Shown here one piece after another: positions 24,743 to 36,697 of a stretch of DNA of 64,000 nucleotides. The DNA comes from Hydractinia symbiolongicarpus. Taxonomy: Eukaryota > Cnidaria > Hydrozoa > Anthoathecata > Hydractiniidae. The stretch covers positions 27,801,851 to 27,865,850 of the forward strand of contig NC_079877.1 in the NCBI RefSeq assembly GCF_029227915.1. The letters run 5' to 3'. Positions within the stretch are counted from its first letter, which is position 1, and the number at the start of each line of letters is the position of its first letter. Made by a program: the position numbers and the translations under genes. A model generated the notes under the pieces. The model ran no database searches, was not told where the DNA came from, and saw only the letters and a list, made by a program, of their open reading frames with translations.

Positions 24743-24999
24743 TTAAAGGGGCTACGGAGCGGCTGTTAGTTTTCGACTTTAGTGACTTACACGAAGGTCG
24801 AGCTAAAGGCAGCGAAAAACAAAAATGGCTATTTTTCCGGTATGTAGCTGAAATATTTCTTTGCAATATACTTTTCGGAAAAAAATATGGAACCAGCGAG
24901 CAAAATGCGCTGGTTTGTTCATTGCGCAAAACGCGATTTTTAGTATCTGCGAGGGATATACGGAATGTGAGCGCTTTAACCGGTTCGTAGCCCCTTTAA
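24743..24999. mobile_element. TTAA-flanked MITE, 257 bp
   Basis: The left end reads TTAA AGGGGCTACGGAGCGG and the right end, reverse complemented, TTAA AGGGGCTACGAACCGG: a 16-bp terminal inverted repeat with two mismatches, bounded by TTAA on both sides. TTAA target duplications are typical of piggyBac and Kolobok transposons; the size and lack of a transposase make this a non-autonomous MITE. The open frames in both directions here are fortuitous. Confidence 0.8.
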
Positions 25000-25244
25000 T
25001 GATCTCATAAATAATAAGAAAATATATCCAAAAACGCGTATGAAAGTCGTTGGTTATTAAAAGTTTATCTTTTTAGATAATCAACTGAAACAGTGAATCC
25101 CTAATTTCCTAGATCAAAACGCTGTATTTTTGCGTCTTTATCGAAAGACCTAGCTAAGTTCTTTCGACTAAGTTGAAATTCGAATGTTTATAATTTTTAG
25201 TATCGTGCGGGAGGTTACATTCTCGTAGGGGAGAAGGTGGAGGA

Positions 25245-25258
25245 GGGGGGGGGGGGGG
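25245..25258. repeat. Poly-G tract (G14)
   Basis: Fourteen consecutive G residues, preceded by GGTGGAGGA. It could form a G-quadruplex on the + strand. Confidence 0.9.
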
Positions 25259-28200
25259 TATTGACATCATAAATCTTGTCATATACTTCTATTTTGTTGC
25301 ATACTAATGATTATTTACAAATTGTACATTAACAAAGTTTTGTTTTCAAAGGAATTTTTGTTTTCAAACAAAGTTTTGCTTCCAAAACTTTGGTTATGTA
25401 CAATGCTGCTCCCGCCCCCCCTTTCCCCCCAAAAAAAACAACAATAGAGGTTGTCAATATCACCCCCTGATAACTTAATTAGGATTGTCGCAATGATGCT
25501 CAACTTGGTAAACTTAGAACATAGTTTTCCACCCTTGTATAATTAAGATAAACAAAAGAGAATTGGCCAGTATCTTAAGTATGGAAAATCGGCGCGAATT
25601 TTAAAGGCTAGGATTTAAAAAATAAAGCAACTTCCACCACAGACTTACACGTGTTGTTGCCAAGGGCTACATAGTTCAAGAATAAGACGCCGTATAAAAT
25701 GGAGAAGGATGTAAGTGAGAGTGGCTTAGTAAAACAACTAAACAGTATACTCATCTCACATGGACTGAGCCTTTAATGAAAATATAGCCACGAGATTGAT
25801 AATCAGGGAAATGATAAGAAAATGATATGATACGAGACGGATTTTAAGTCCTTCTCCGTTATGGAGTCGCGTTTTCGAGAACTAGAAGACAGATGCTGCG
25901 AACTCGAGCAGCAAGTTTGCAACCTGCTGAAGAATGAAAACTGGCAACAGCAAAAACTACCGTAAAATACAACGACGAGGTTGGAGATAATGTAAGTAAT
26001 AGGATGGATATCCTCCAAATGTGAATTAAGGTGGAAATATTGACCCAAACAAAAGTGTACGTTATGTAATAAACTATTTATTAAGGTCAGTTTGGATGTT
26101 TTGCTGATTTGCAGATTATTTAGAATCCTAACCGTTTCACAGCATGAAAGAACGTACAATTTATGAGTCAACCTTCTGATAATTAAAAAACGATTTCCAT
26201 TACCTCATCCCCGCGAAAGATACTGTTGGCTACTGTTGGTTGAACTAACCTTTGAGAATATTTACATGTATTTACGTATTATATTTATTAGAGAAACAAG
26301 TCAGATGCGGTGGATAGCGGAACACTGGATTGATGCTGGAGACATTGACACTTCGAGCCGTAAACAAGGGAGAGGTGTCAATCAATCTTTTAGGTAAACC
26401 ATAATTTACTTCTACATCAGGAAATGTTTTAGTTCAAACTTTGCAAAATGTTACATTGCTTCTAGATGTCCAGGACTATTCTGTGAGAGTGATTCCATTT
26501 AATACAGTTATTTAACTTGTCAGTTTGTAAGTAAAGCGAGGATATGGTATTGCAGCAATAATAGAGGGTCAATCATTTCGAACAAAGAATAAACAGATGT
26601 TTTGCTTTTTAAGAAAAAAGAAAGTGTTAAACAGGTGGTTTACACCCTCGACAGATTTAATATTTCACTGCATGGCTATCATGAACTGACGCAGGTACTG
26701 AGTTTTGTATGTTCTTAAGTTCGGTTTTCACTAGGCTGAGGCTGATACATCTGTTTTTAATAGAGCCGTAGTGAATCAAACTTAAGGATAAAAAAACATT
26801 ATTATTAGTTAAGATAAATGATGAACTACCAAGGACACATTACATATAGAAATTTGTAAAAATCAATAACCAGAAAGTTTAACATTACCAAAACACCTTG
26901 ATCCATTTTAGAAGCAGAAATTAATTTTGTAGATTTATGAGCGAAAAAAACACCGGATCCGTTGATCGAAAAAACAAACGTAGGTTTCTTTCAGCAAACA
27001 CCAGTTAGATAGAGTTTAGGGAAATTTAACAACAAAATCAGTGCCGACGGGGAGAAAGAATCCTTGGTGGTGTGGACACATGGCTAAGTCAAGAGAGCTC
27101 TCAAGTGCAGGTAAATTTTCTTAATATTCAATAAGGGATAAAATAGAAGTTGAAATTTTAACAGTAATAAAAACCTGTGAAATTTTAAAAACTTTGAAGA
27201 ATTTACTAATGTCGTCAATTTAGATATGAGATTTATATTCATGGCTATTTAAGTTCAATTACTCGTAAATAAAAGCTAATCGGTTTTATCGGTAGTGATT
27301 ACAAAGTAAGGAAAAATCTTTTACCTTTTTTGTCTGATATGATAAAAGATCAGCATTTAGGAAATTTAGCTGTTCATATTTAGTATCTACTTCTTTAGTT
27401 TGGTATGAATGCAGTCACCAGCAACAATGCGTGTATTTACTGCAAGATTAGCAAGAACGAAAGGTAATGGTATTGGCAACCTAAAAAAAATAAATAAATT
27501 ATGCATCAAGTGATAAAAAAAGAACAATTCCTGGTCTGAAAAGTTCCCAATGTGCATCTAGAAGGTAGACTAAATCAGTTCCAATTCACCTGAGACGTTT
27601 TGACGAAATATTACCAAGTTGGCAGGATATCAAATCGTTCTCAAAAGCAACCTATCGAAACCAGAAATGAGAACAGATGCTTAATTGGAAAGTACTGAAA
27701 TGATTGGATAGAAAAGGTTTTGATTTTTATTACGCAGATATCCACAAAAACGTCTATTTTCTTGTACTTTTCACCTGAGGTATTCACCAAACTAAATAAA
27801 ATTACTTAATATCTCTGCTAGATTGTTTAAACATTGGAGCAATAATTTGATCATAGGCACAGCATTTTTAACGGTTTAAAATCTTGATTTTGTAATAAAA
27901 TAAAAATTTTTTTTTCTAGAATCCACCTGTTGGGTCAAAGTTTTTGACGTGAAAATGGTTCTATAACGTACGTCGTTAACAGAGAAGAAAGTAAATTTTT
28001 TGGGTTTGAAGTGTACGACAATCCAATTCAGTAGCAAAAATCTGCTAGAATAGGTTTAAACAAAACACAACAAAACCACAATTAAACAAAGTTTTAAGCA
28101 GGGGAGTTATTAAAGCACAAAGTTGAGGGTTATCTAGTTGCATTAAAAATTTAATTTTTAAAAATTCCTGTGAGATATATTTTAATGGTCCGCATAATCA

Positions 28201-29447
28201 AATTCTTGCCAAATTTGTAAAATCTTACGAATGGCGTGATTCACGAAAATGTCTGTCAAAAAATCTTTCCATTGTTAAACTAAGTCAGTAAATGTTGTGC
28301 AAAGTTTCCATGTTAAAACTGTATCAAAATCCAAAATGAGAGAGTCCCTCTCCTCTATTAACCGCCGGGGCGCCTCTCGGTTTTTTCAAAGGGATAGTTT
28401 GAAAGAGATTTTAAGTTATTTTTCGTTTTTTTTAAAAAAATAATGAATATTTTAGCCCTAATAATCGCCCCGGCAGCTTGTTAGATGGTGTTGCTTGAAA
28501 AAAATTATTTTCGAATAGGATTCAGCGCTAAAAATTGGAAATACTTATGTAAATCTTCAACTTTAAAGAAAATATAAAACACGATTACATTAGTTGTTTC
28601 TATATTAGAGTTGCGCATTTTGAGCATGTCAAAGTTCACTTGTCAATGTTTACAGTGGGCTTAAGACTTCGGACTTAGGACGACCATCTATTTTCGGGAT
28701 TTCACGATCTCTTTTGGGCCCTGCCATGGAATTATTTCGTAAGGTGGGCGCACTAGAGAATACCACTAGCATATTTTAATCGCATTTTACTTGCCTACGC
28801 GTGCCCAAAAGTAGCGACTCTATTGACCATTTGACCATTTTGACTGTGGTTAAGAAATGACAAAAACACAGCCTTTATTTCATTAACTTGTCCATGATTG
28901 TTGAAACCACAGTTACCGCAGAGTCATACATTGTATCTATGGTTGGCCCAGTTTGGCAGCAGGTAGTTTCTTTAATTAAAATGCCTTTCAAACTATGACA
29001 TAAGATCTTTCATCCAAGATCAAAGAAGGCACGATTGTTTCGCAGTAAAAGCATAATTAATTAAAATGTCATCACATAATTTTCTGGAAATATCAATATC
29101 AATTATAATAGCCAATTTACCATTAATAAGTGTATGAGTAAAAAGTCACACGTAATTGTTGGATAATGAGTACTGTGAGGAACAAAAACCTTTTGTTTCA
29201 TAATAGTCATACGTTTATACTTCGTGCTGCTGGCCACAAGCTGTAAGCTGTTAACAAGGTAAGTCAAATATTACATGTTTTTCGTGATCATCCTCGATAC
29301 CTGAAGCAGTTCTATATTAGTTTACCATTCGCATAAGGCTTTGTCTTTATTTTAAAAACAAAGAAAATCAGACTTCCTTCTTTCATAGTTTGTGATCAGT
29401 TTTTATTTTTTATTTTCGTTATTTACATCCATTTAATTCTCTTACGT

Positions 29448-29680
29448 GAGGCTGCTATTGTGTAGTGGTAGCGCTGTTAACTTGTAGTCATAAAGTTGCA
29501 GGTTCGAGTCTCCATTACGCGCATTTTAAATGTAATGACGCACTTTGTATGTGGTGTTGTCAGTCCATTTGAGCCATTTACTGACCACCAATTAGCTTAT
29601 GGAGCAATTCTTTACGTATTCCCACGGGGTAATACAACTTAGTTACCATTGAAGGGGAAGAATAGCAAAGGACATTAAAA
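29448..29680 (+). mobile_element. tRNA-derived SINE, family member 1
   Basis: A good pol III promoter is visible: A box near TGTAGTGGTAGCGC and B box GGTTCGAGTCT, about 35 bases apart. A body follows with CGCATTTTAAATGTAAT, TGTCAGTCC and GAGCCATTTACTGACCACCA. The body motifs recur at 42670-42835 and 63680-63895, which defines a dispersed family. This copy has the best-kept promoter boxes. Confidence 0.75.
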
Positions 29681-30434
29681 ATTTTTACTCACAGAATAAT
29701 ATGTCAAATAGAGCTTTTATTTAGTGTATGAACGAAATGGCCAGTAGTAATTATCACGTTACCAGTTTGCAAGTGTAAACAGTGAGAATTACGCAGTAAA
29801 AGGTTTTCCTTTGATTTCCAATCGAAATTATTATATCAAACTAAGCGTCACAAATATTCAAATTATCTGGCAGTCTAGGAACTTGTTTATTTACTTCGAG
29901 TATGTTGTTTTTAGCATGCGGTTTGTCTTTGCTTATAGTGCCAAAAATGATAACAAATTTTCCAATTACGGCATTTAAGACAGTGAGTATCAATATGTTC
30001 TGTAGTTTTTGGCACATAACAACCAGAATAAAAAAAAGTTATTTTGAAAAAGAATTGGTTGTAAAGATCATTGCTAATAAGCAAAAGATCAGCAAAGCTA
30101 TTCGAATACTGCAAAAATATTAATGGATAGCATCAGACAACAGATTTACCTTGTCACTGCTAATGTAGCTTTATACTCTCACAAAACAGTATACATTCTT
30201 GGGCTTTCAAAAAAGACTTTTCCTGATGTGAGAACTTTCCTGTTTATCTGAATGAAAATGTAAATCTACGCCCGAAGGAATGAGCCCTTATACCTTATCA
30301 GGTGTAAGTGGTCTGTTAAAACGTGGTTGATATATAAAATATTTGATGCTCATTTAGACATACTTGTTAGTGTTGACGTCAGCATTTAAATTCTAAACGA
30401 AACTCCTAAAAATATTGCTTCAAAAATTGTAAAT

Positions 30435-30689
30435 ATGACAACTGAAGTTATTACGGGAAAAAACATGATTGTTTCAGTTTCTGAAATAATAACGAGGGAT
30501 GATAAATTGAAAATGAAGGCGGGTTATGTAAACAGTTTTTTACGTGAATTATGTATTCAACGAAACATTGGCTTTATACAGCATAACAACATCACGTGTA
30601 ATCATCTCAATGCCAGTAAGCTTCATTTAAACAAACAAGGGACAAAAAATCTAATTAAAAACCTCACCGGACATTTAGAAAAATACTGA
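30435..30689 (+). pseudogene. LINE SGNH-esterase domain, C-terminal part
   Basis: 84 codons from an internal Met. It resembles the end of the SGNH/GDSL esterase module of CR1-type LINE ORF1: SEIITRDDKLKMK, then HLNKQGTKNLIKNL, with the late catalytic His in the KLHLN context. Coding similarity continues upstream (NETPKNIASKIVN) to an in-frame TAA at 30387-30389, so the frame is truncated or decayed. It ends at TGA 30687-30689, in the same frame as the EN-RT region. Confidence 0.65.
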
Positions 30690-30734
30690 CAAGTCGAGCA
30701 TGGATCCAACGTTTCGTCAGAACAACAAATTATA

Positions 30735-33662
30735 GTGGCTGACGATTGCGCGCTATTAAACATAAAAAAATTGCACCCCACAAAATTATTGATCGGACAT
30801 CTAAATATAAATTCACTCAGAAGCAAAGTACTATCCTTACAGGAGGTTGTCAAGGATCATTTGGACATTCTGCTGATATCTGAATCGAAACTTGATCAAT
30901 CGTTTACCGATGCTTCAATTGCCTTAAATGGTTTCAAACGTCCCTATCGAAGAGACCGAAACAAAAATGGCGGGGGATTGGTTTTGTATGTTAATTGCGA
31001 AATAATTAGTAATGCTATAAAACTCCCTTCTTTACCTGAAGATATCGAAATAGTTGGGATCGAAGTTATCCTTCGTGCACAAAAATGGCCCGTACTGGGC
31101 ATTTACAAACCACCCAATCAACGCTGCGATTATTTTCTTGAAAACCTTGGTAAAGTCCTAGATTCGTTTCATTACGAAAATTGTATAATAATGGGCGACT
31201 TCAACAGCCACGAATCCGAATTATCAATCTTAAAAACTCACTATAATCTTTCAAACTTAATTGATTCACCAACTTGTTACAAGAACCCTGCGAACCCATC
31301 CTGTATTGATCATATATGGGTTTCTGACAAGAAAAGGTTCACAAATAGCTGTGCAATAGAGACAGGACTGTCCGATTGGCACAAACTCACTGTGACTGTT
31401 ATAAAAGCGGAGATGCCAAAAAAGAAACCCCGCATTATAAAGTACAGGTCTATAAAAAACTTCAATAAATCCGAATTCCAAAAAGACCTTACTAAGTCAA
31501 TGGAGTTACAGGAAGTGAATTTCGCAAACCTCGATACAGCTTTTAAGAACGTAATTGAAAAACATATGCCAGTGAAGCAAAAGATGGTTAGAAACAATCA
31601 TGCACCATTTATTACGAAGAGAGTACGCAAAGAAATTATGATAAGAAGTAGAAAAAGAAACGTATATAATTCGAATCCAACTGCTGAAAATTGGAACTCT
31701 TTTCGAATTCAAAGGAATAAGTGTGCAAAGATTGTCAGAGATGCAAGAAAGATTTATTACAGAAAACTTGACGTGTCGAAAGTTCGAGACAACAAAGCAT
31801 TTTGGAAAATCGTGAAACCAAATTTCTCCGAGAAAGCAATCAAGGAAAATATAACTTCGTTAGTCGAAGATGATGCTGTTTTACGAAATAAAGTTGAAAT
31901 TGCAAACGTCATGAATGATTATTTCGTAAATATCACAAGATCACTGAATGTAAACAACATCCCTGAAAACAATCCAGGAACAGCTGATGATTGCTCTCGT
32001 ACCGAGGTTGATGCAATTATTTCAAGTTTCAAAGAACATCCGAGCATAAAAAATATCAAATCAAAATTCTCCAAAAGTGCTGACATGGACGAAATGAAAT
32101 TCTGTCATGTTTCTGTTGAAAAATTAAAACTTTATATTGGTTCTTTAAAAAGTGGCAAGGCTTGTCCAGAGGGAGACATACCTGCAGATCTTCTCAAAGC
32201 TCACGCAAATGTTTTTGTTAAGCAGTTGAGTCACTGTTTTAATGACTCAGTAGATAGGTGCATCTTTCCTGAGTCTTTGAAATTTGCGGATGTGTCTCCA
32301 CTCTACAAAGCAAAGTCTAGGGTCTGCAAAGAAAATTATCGACCAGTTAGTAAACTGCCAAACATGGCTAAGGTGTTTGAAAAAATCTTATTTGAACAGA
32401 TAAGTGAGTTCATGGAGGGGAAAATGTCCCCTATCTTGTCTGGATTCAGGAAAGGATACAGTAGCCAACATGCTCTTTTAAATCTAATGTGCTTTCTTCA
32501 AAGAAAGTTAGACTCTAAAAAGTGTGTTGCTGCCTTGCTCATGGATCTAAGCAAGGCTTTTGACTGTATTAACCACAAGCTACTTATTGCTAAGCTTCAT
32601 GCTTATGGATTTTCTTCTAGTGCATTATCTTTTATTTGGAGCTATTTAAAGCAGCGCTTTCAGAGAGTAGGTATTGATGGGGTTTTTGGTTGTTGGAAGG
32701 AAATTTTTTCTGGTATACCACAGGGGTCAATTTTGGGCCCGTTACTGTTTAACATATTTTTAAATGATTTTCTTTTTCAATATGACGTGAATATGCCGCC
32801 CTGCTCTGATATTCTAGTGTGTAACTATGCTGACGATAATACGTTTTGTGCATCAGCTGAAACCTTTCACGAAGTAAAATATATGTTAGAACAACTTTTT
32901 AGGTCAGCAGCTTTATGGTTTTCCGATAATGGCTTGCAATTAAACGCAAGCAAATGCGATTTTATAATATTCGGAAAGCCAGAAAGTCCACAAATCCGGC
33001 ATTTAAATTTAAATGGAGCAATTTTATCTGCATCCAAATGTGTAGAGCTTCTTGGTATTAAATTTGACAGTCAACTTACTTTTGCAGATCATATAAACAC
33101 ACTGTGCAAAAGAGCTAGCTGTAAATCTAATGCCCTGAAGAGAATTTCCTGGATTGTTGATAATAAACAGAAAAGTTTATTATATGCAACATTCATAGCA
33201 TCTGAGTTCAATTATTGTCCTTTAGTCTGGGGATTTAATAGCAGGAAATCTATTTCAAAGGTGGATAGAGTTTTAAAAAGGGCAAGGTCTCAGTCTAAAG
33301 TGGAATCCATTTCTTCTACGAAAAGAATTCATATGCAACATTGTAGACAATTACTAAAAGAGGTCTACAAGACGAAATGGAAATTGAATCCTTCCTACAT
33401 GGAAGGTGTGTTTCAGTTTAGAAATGATACTGGATATAATTTAAGGTCATCAAGTGCTTTAGTTAGACCTAGAATAAAATCTTCAAAATATGGGCTGCAA
33501 ACATTTGGATATATAGCCTCCCAATTATGGAATTCTCTTCCTGATGAAATCAAATCTGCAGAGTCTTTGGTCAAATTCTGTAGAGCTATGGGCGAATTTT
33601 CTTCTTTCCAATGCAAATGTCGGATCTGTGCAGAATACATAATTAATTTAGGGATTATTTAA
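30735..33662 (+). CDS. LINE endonuclease-reverse transcriptase ORF
   Basis: An open frame of about 975 codons. Residues ~18-225 are an APE-type endonuclease with GHLNINSLRSK, ISESKLD, IMGDFNSHE and the late GLSDWHKL (a Trp where SDHxx is usual). Residues ~480-800 are an RT: ENYRPVSKLP, GFRKGYSSQHAL, LLMDLSKAFDCINH, GIPQGSILGPLLFNIF and the catalytic NYADDNTF. The C-terminus has the GYNLRSS and LWNSLPDEIK blocks of this LINE group, then a Cys-rich end (CKCRICAEY). No ATG lies near the start: the frame opens after the TGA at 30687 and the first triplet used here is GTG, so the true initiation is unknown. It is the only element here with an intact catalytic core. Confidence 0.9.
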   Translation: MADDCALLNIKKLHPTKLLIGHLNINSLRSKVLSLQEVVKDHLDILLISESKLDQSFTDASIALNGFKRPYRRDRNKNGGGLVLYVNCEIISNAIKLPSLPEDIEIVGIEVILRAQKWPVLGIYKPPNQRCDYFLENLGKVLDSFHYENCIIMGDFNSHESELSILKTHYNLSNLIDSPTCYKNPANPSCIDHIWVSDKKRFTNSCAIETGLSDWHKLTVTVIKAEMPKKKPRIIKYRSIKNFNKSEFQKDLTKSMELQEVNFANLDTAFKNVIEKHMPVKQKMVRNNHAPFITKRVRKEIMIRSRKRNVYNSNPTAENWNSFRIQRNKCAKIVRDARKIYYRKLDVSKVRDNKAFWKIVKPNFSEKAIKENITSLVEDDAVLRNKVEIANVMNDYFVNITRSLNVNNIPENNPGTADDCSRTEVDAIISSFKEHPSIKNIKSKFSKSADMDEMKFCHVSVEKLKLYIGSLKSGKACPEGDIPADLLKAHANVFVKQLSHCFNDSVDRCIFPESLKFADVSPLYKAKSRVCKENYRPVSKLPNMAKVFEKILFEQISEFMEGKMSPILSGFRKGYSSQHALLNLMCFLQRKLDSKKCVAALLMDLSKAFDCINHKLLIAKLHAYGFSSSALSFIWSYLKQRFQRVGIDGVFGCWKEIFSGIPQGSILGPLLFNIFLNDFLFQYDVNMPPCSDILVCNYADDNTFCASAETFHEVKYMLEQLFRSAALWFSDNGLQLNASKCDFIIFGKPESPQIRHLNLNGAILSASKCVELLGIKFDSQLTFADHINTLCKRASCKSNALKRISWIVDNKQKSLLYATFIASEFNYCPLVWGFNSRKSISKVDRVLKRARSQSKVESISSTKRIHMQHCRQLLKEVYKTKWKLNPSYMEGVFQFRNDTGYNLRSSSALVRPRIKSSKYGLQTFGYIASQLWNSLPDEIKSAESLVKFCRAMGEFSSFQCKCRICAEYIINLGII

Positions 33663-33893
33663 TTTTTCGTTTAAACAGTCGATTTTAATTAGTCTTAATA
33701 GACTAACCATCTTCTCCAGCAGAGTCTTTCATGTTTTTCAGCCAAAAAGCTTCCGGATTGATTCTACTAGAGAAATGGTATTTTATTATTATATATTATT
33801 AGTTTTTTTATTAGTATATTTTATTAGTATATTTTAAATCTTTTGTACATTATCGACTATAAATAAAGCAATCTATCTATAATCTATCTATCT

Positions 33894-36643
33894 GAAGAAT
33901 TTAAGCCTTATGTTACTTACAAGATGTTGCTTGTAACAAAATGCTTGTACGGAAAAATGTTTTTCAGAATCACTTTACCATCAAGGTAATAAATACACGA
34001 TCCCCGGAATATTTTTATTTGCTTTGAGATTTCAATATATCACAAGTTACTAAAACACATGTTTTTGTTGGCGTACAAAAAATAAGTTTGAATACAAGTA
34101 TTTTTCCGCTAGAGTGGACACAAGACGTATGAAAACGTATTAATAAGCTTGAAAAAGTTAAACTGAAGTAAATAAAGGGGAAAATTATAGACATGTATTT
34201 ATATTCCTTTGAGGAATAAATTTAAATGTCTGAAGCATTTTAAATTTAAAGTAGTTTGTTCCTAGAAAATGTTGCCTCCGTGATCAACTTAATAGCGGCA
34301 CGCCCTATGACAGTGGCGACAACTGCCTCCCCAAATGTTTTAATTAACACAAAACCTAAATAAGGCTCCGCCCAAATAAGACACATAAAAGCCCTGGGGG
34401 TTTAGGTTACGTTCATCGAATTCTTGTTAAATTCTTGTTATGAGACAAAGAATTTAACAAAACGGGTATTAGTATGTTACAATCGCCACCTATTTTCAAA
34501 CACTCTCCTTCTGTGTCAATTTTTGTGACAGTTTTTGTATCCCACTGGTGCTGCGTTTATTATTAAAAGAACTGACAAAAAATTTGTCTCAACATCAAAA
34601 CAGTCTAAAAGAGATAAAGGCATAATATCGTAAATTATTAGACATTGGTTTAAATAACACAGAAAATGTCCAAAACCTGAGTAATGTAAGTATGAAATAT
34701 ACATAAGTAAAATGTCTTCCCTCTGTTTTTTGTATCTTATTCTGCTATATAAAAATATACATATTTAATGTTTTTTTGCCATTTTTTGTGTGTGGACGCC
34801 AAAATTCTGATGCCCCCTTACCACGATTTATCTCATAACATTTAACCCGATATTTAAGATAACAATGATATTTTTCCCGATTTTCCCATTTCTGATAATG
34901 ATGAGGTCAGCAAATATAATATATGATATTTTTTTTCTTTTGTTCCATACTACTAAAAACAAGTTTTATTACAGATCGCCTTCTCAGAGGTCATGTGGGC
35001 GGGCACTTTAAGCTTTTTCATATCCACAGAGCCCATGCGTACTGGTGTTAAGCTTAAAAAATAAGCAATGTTTCCACAAACAAACACTGTTTTTAAAGTG
35101 GTTAATGTAGATTCTTAAGGAGGATTTAAATGCGAATTGAAAGCTTGAGAAAATATTAGCATACAACCGCAACTTTAGTAATACAAACATAGATGTAGTC
35201 ATACATAAGATCTCTTATAATTAGCCTAATAGCTGAATACAGTGGTGTAGTTTCACGGATAGTAAGTAACAAACAGATACAAGAAAGGTGAGTTTTGTGA
35301 TCTAAAGTTTTCAAAATTGATGTGGAACTAGTTTGGGTCAATGCTAAGATAAAAATGATATAAAAGAAGATAAATATATCAATGGGTTATTTCTCTGTTA
35401 CTGTGAGATGATAGTAGTCGAAGCTTGATAAAGGAACGTGATAAAATGAATGATTTAGAGCTCCTTAACTTCTTCGACAGCTTATATAATCTTACAGAAA
35501 GTGTAGAAAATGTGTCAAAGACAATAGAGGAAGGTGAAGGTTCTTTTCTTTCAGCTTTTTTGTTTAATTTCTAAAATATGTGACGCAAGAGCTATAATCA
35601 ACTTAGAAAACATAAAAGCATTTTATCTGATATAACACCTTCGCTTTATCTTTTTTAATCAGATAAACTTACAGGGCTGAGGAGTGCATAATGAAGGGCT
35701 GAAAAGAGTTGAGGAGGGCTGAGGAGTGCATAGGTCTTTTAAATATGTTCAATGAACAACATCTAATACTAATCCTGAATTCTTTTCGGAAGTATTAAAT
35801 TTAAAAAGACCTTCATGGAGCTTTAAATTTAAACAAAATCCAAAACCAAGTTTATAAATTAACCCCCTACCGATTTATAGCCCGCCCACCATTTTGAAAT
35901 TTGATAATTTTAATCGTGTACAAATCTGATGTTTACGTAAAAGACAGTGTTTGCATTGAGTTACAACAAAATATGTAAACAAAAAAACATTGGGACATTT
36001 CTATTCACCAGAAATCTTTAAAAAATTTCCTTACCTTTGGACTTGTAAAATCCCACGTGACAAATTGTTTAAATGGCTAAAATATCACCACTTTTTAATT
36101 TAAAACACGTGGTGCAGAGTCAAACATTTTTCAAAACATCAAAAGCAAAAAAATTAGGAAAACTTGATGTATTTTTATGAGAACGGCATGAAGAAAAAGA
36201 ACAGCGGCGAAAGATGCACGCAAAATAGTGGTTACTGTACTATCCTACTTAAATCTACTTTTTTACAGTCTGAGGAGGGAAAAAAACGCCTGGTTTTAAA
36301 AAGTGTGCTAAAGGTCATAGTAAAAAACATGTGTTTCCAATGAACAGCGTGTAGTCAAGTTTTAGCTATGACAAGTTATTTTAAACAGTAAAACCGTGTT
36401 TACATGCTAGACGCAGTAAAACCTAGTCTTATCTTATTTTTTATGCCTTTGCTTTATTTCTTTGCATATCAATTAATATATATTTGGAAAATTTCTTCAA
36501 TTACAATTGCCTTGGCAATATTAGTTTCAAAATCTCATTTTCAGTTGACATCAGAAATAATCTTGTTAAACTGATTGCTTGGTTAAGTTCGAGCGGCATG
36601 TGACGTTTAAACAAAGCTTTTTTAATCTATATTTTTTCTGTAG
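33894..36643. other. Intergenic, probable ACE upstream region
   Basis: No conserved gene. At about 35676-35735 a 17-base motif (GGGCTGAGGAGTGCATA) occurs twice. A possible first exon with a small ORF lies at 35446-35533 (separate entry). Confidence 0.5.
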
Positions 36644-36696
36644 AGCACTTTTCAAGGCATTTGCACGATTTGTACGTTGATGCAACACCATTGTAA
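35446..36696 (+). CDS. Possible 46-aa small ORF upstream of ACE
   Basis: Two segments join in phase: 35446-35533 (ATG, 29 codons plus one base, donor G|GTGAAG) and 36644-36696 (acceptor TTTTTTCTGTAG, ending TAA). The product would be 46 aa, starting MNDLELLNFFDSLYNL and ending HDLYVDATPL. It resembles nothing I know. The stop lies two bases before the preferred ACE start at 36698, so this could be an upstream ORF or small cistron on the ACE transcript. Alternatively the acceptor at 36643 serves only the ACE 5' UTR, or a spliced leader if this is a hydrozoan, and the ORF is chance. Confidence 0.3.
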
Positions 36697-36697
36697 A

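Larger units (their letters stand above)
23351..30299. other. Intergenic between PTB gene and LINE
   Basis: No recognised host gene. It contains two simple repeats (23691-23740, 23898-23950), a TTAA-flanked MITE (24743-24999), a G14 tract and a SINE (29448-29680). A phase-joined pair of open segments, 25861-25961 and 26292-26393, could be coding (see findings). A GC-rich patch near 28365-28470 has short inverted CCGGGGCG/CGCCCCGG, possibly another small element. Confidence 0.5.
30300..33893 (+). mobile_element. CR1/L2-type LINE, 5' truncated
   Basis: The element reads esterase-like tail, endonuclease, reverse transcriptase and a short 3' UTR ending in AATAAAGCAATCTATCTAT and an (ATCT)n-like tail, which marks the 3' end near 33893. 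The 5' limit is only approximate, because the region before 30390 is decayed. The esterase, APE-type endonuclease and RT order plus the simple-sequence tail fit CR1/L2-related LINEs. An uninterrupted 975-codon EN-RT stretch implies a fairly young insertion. Confidence 0.85.

Noticed and set aside
24667-24990. 107-codon frame and its opposing frame
   Set aside because: Both lie mostly inside the TTAA-flanked MITE.
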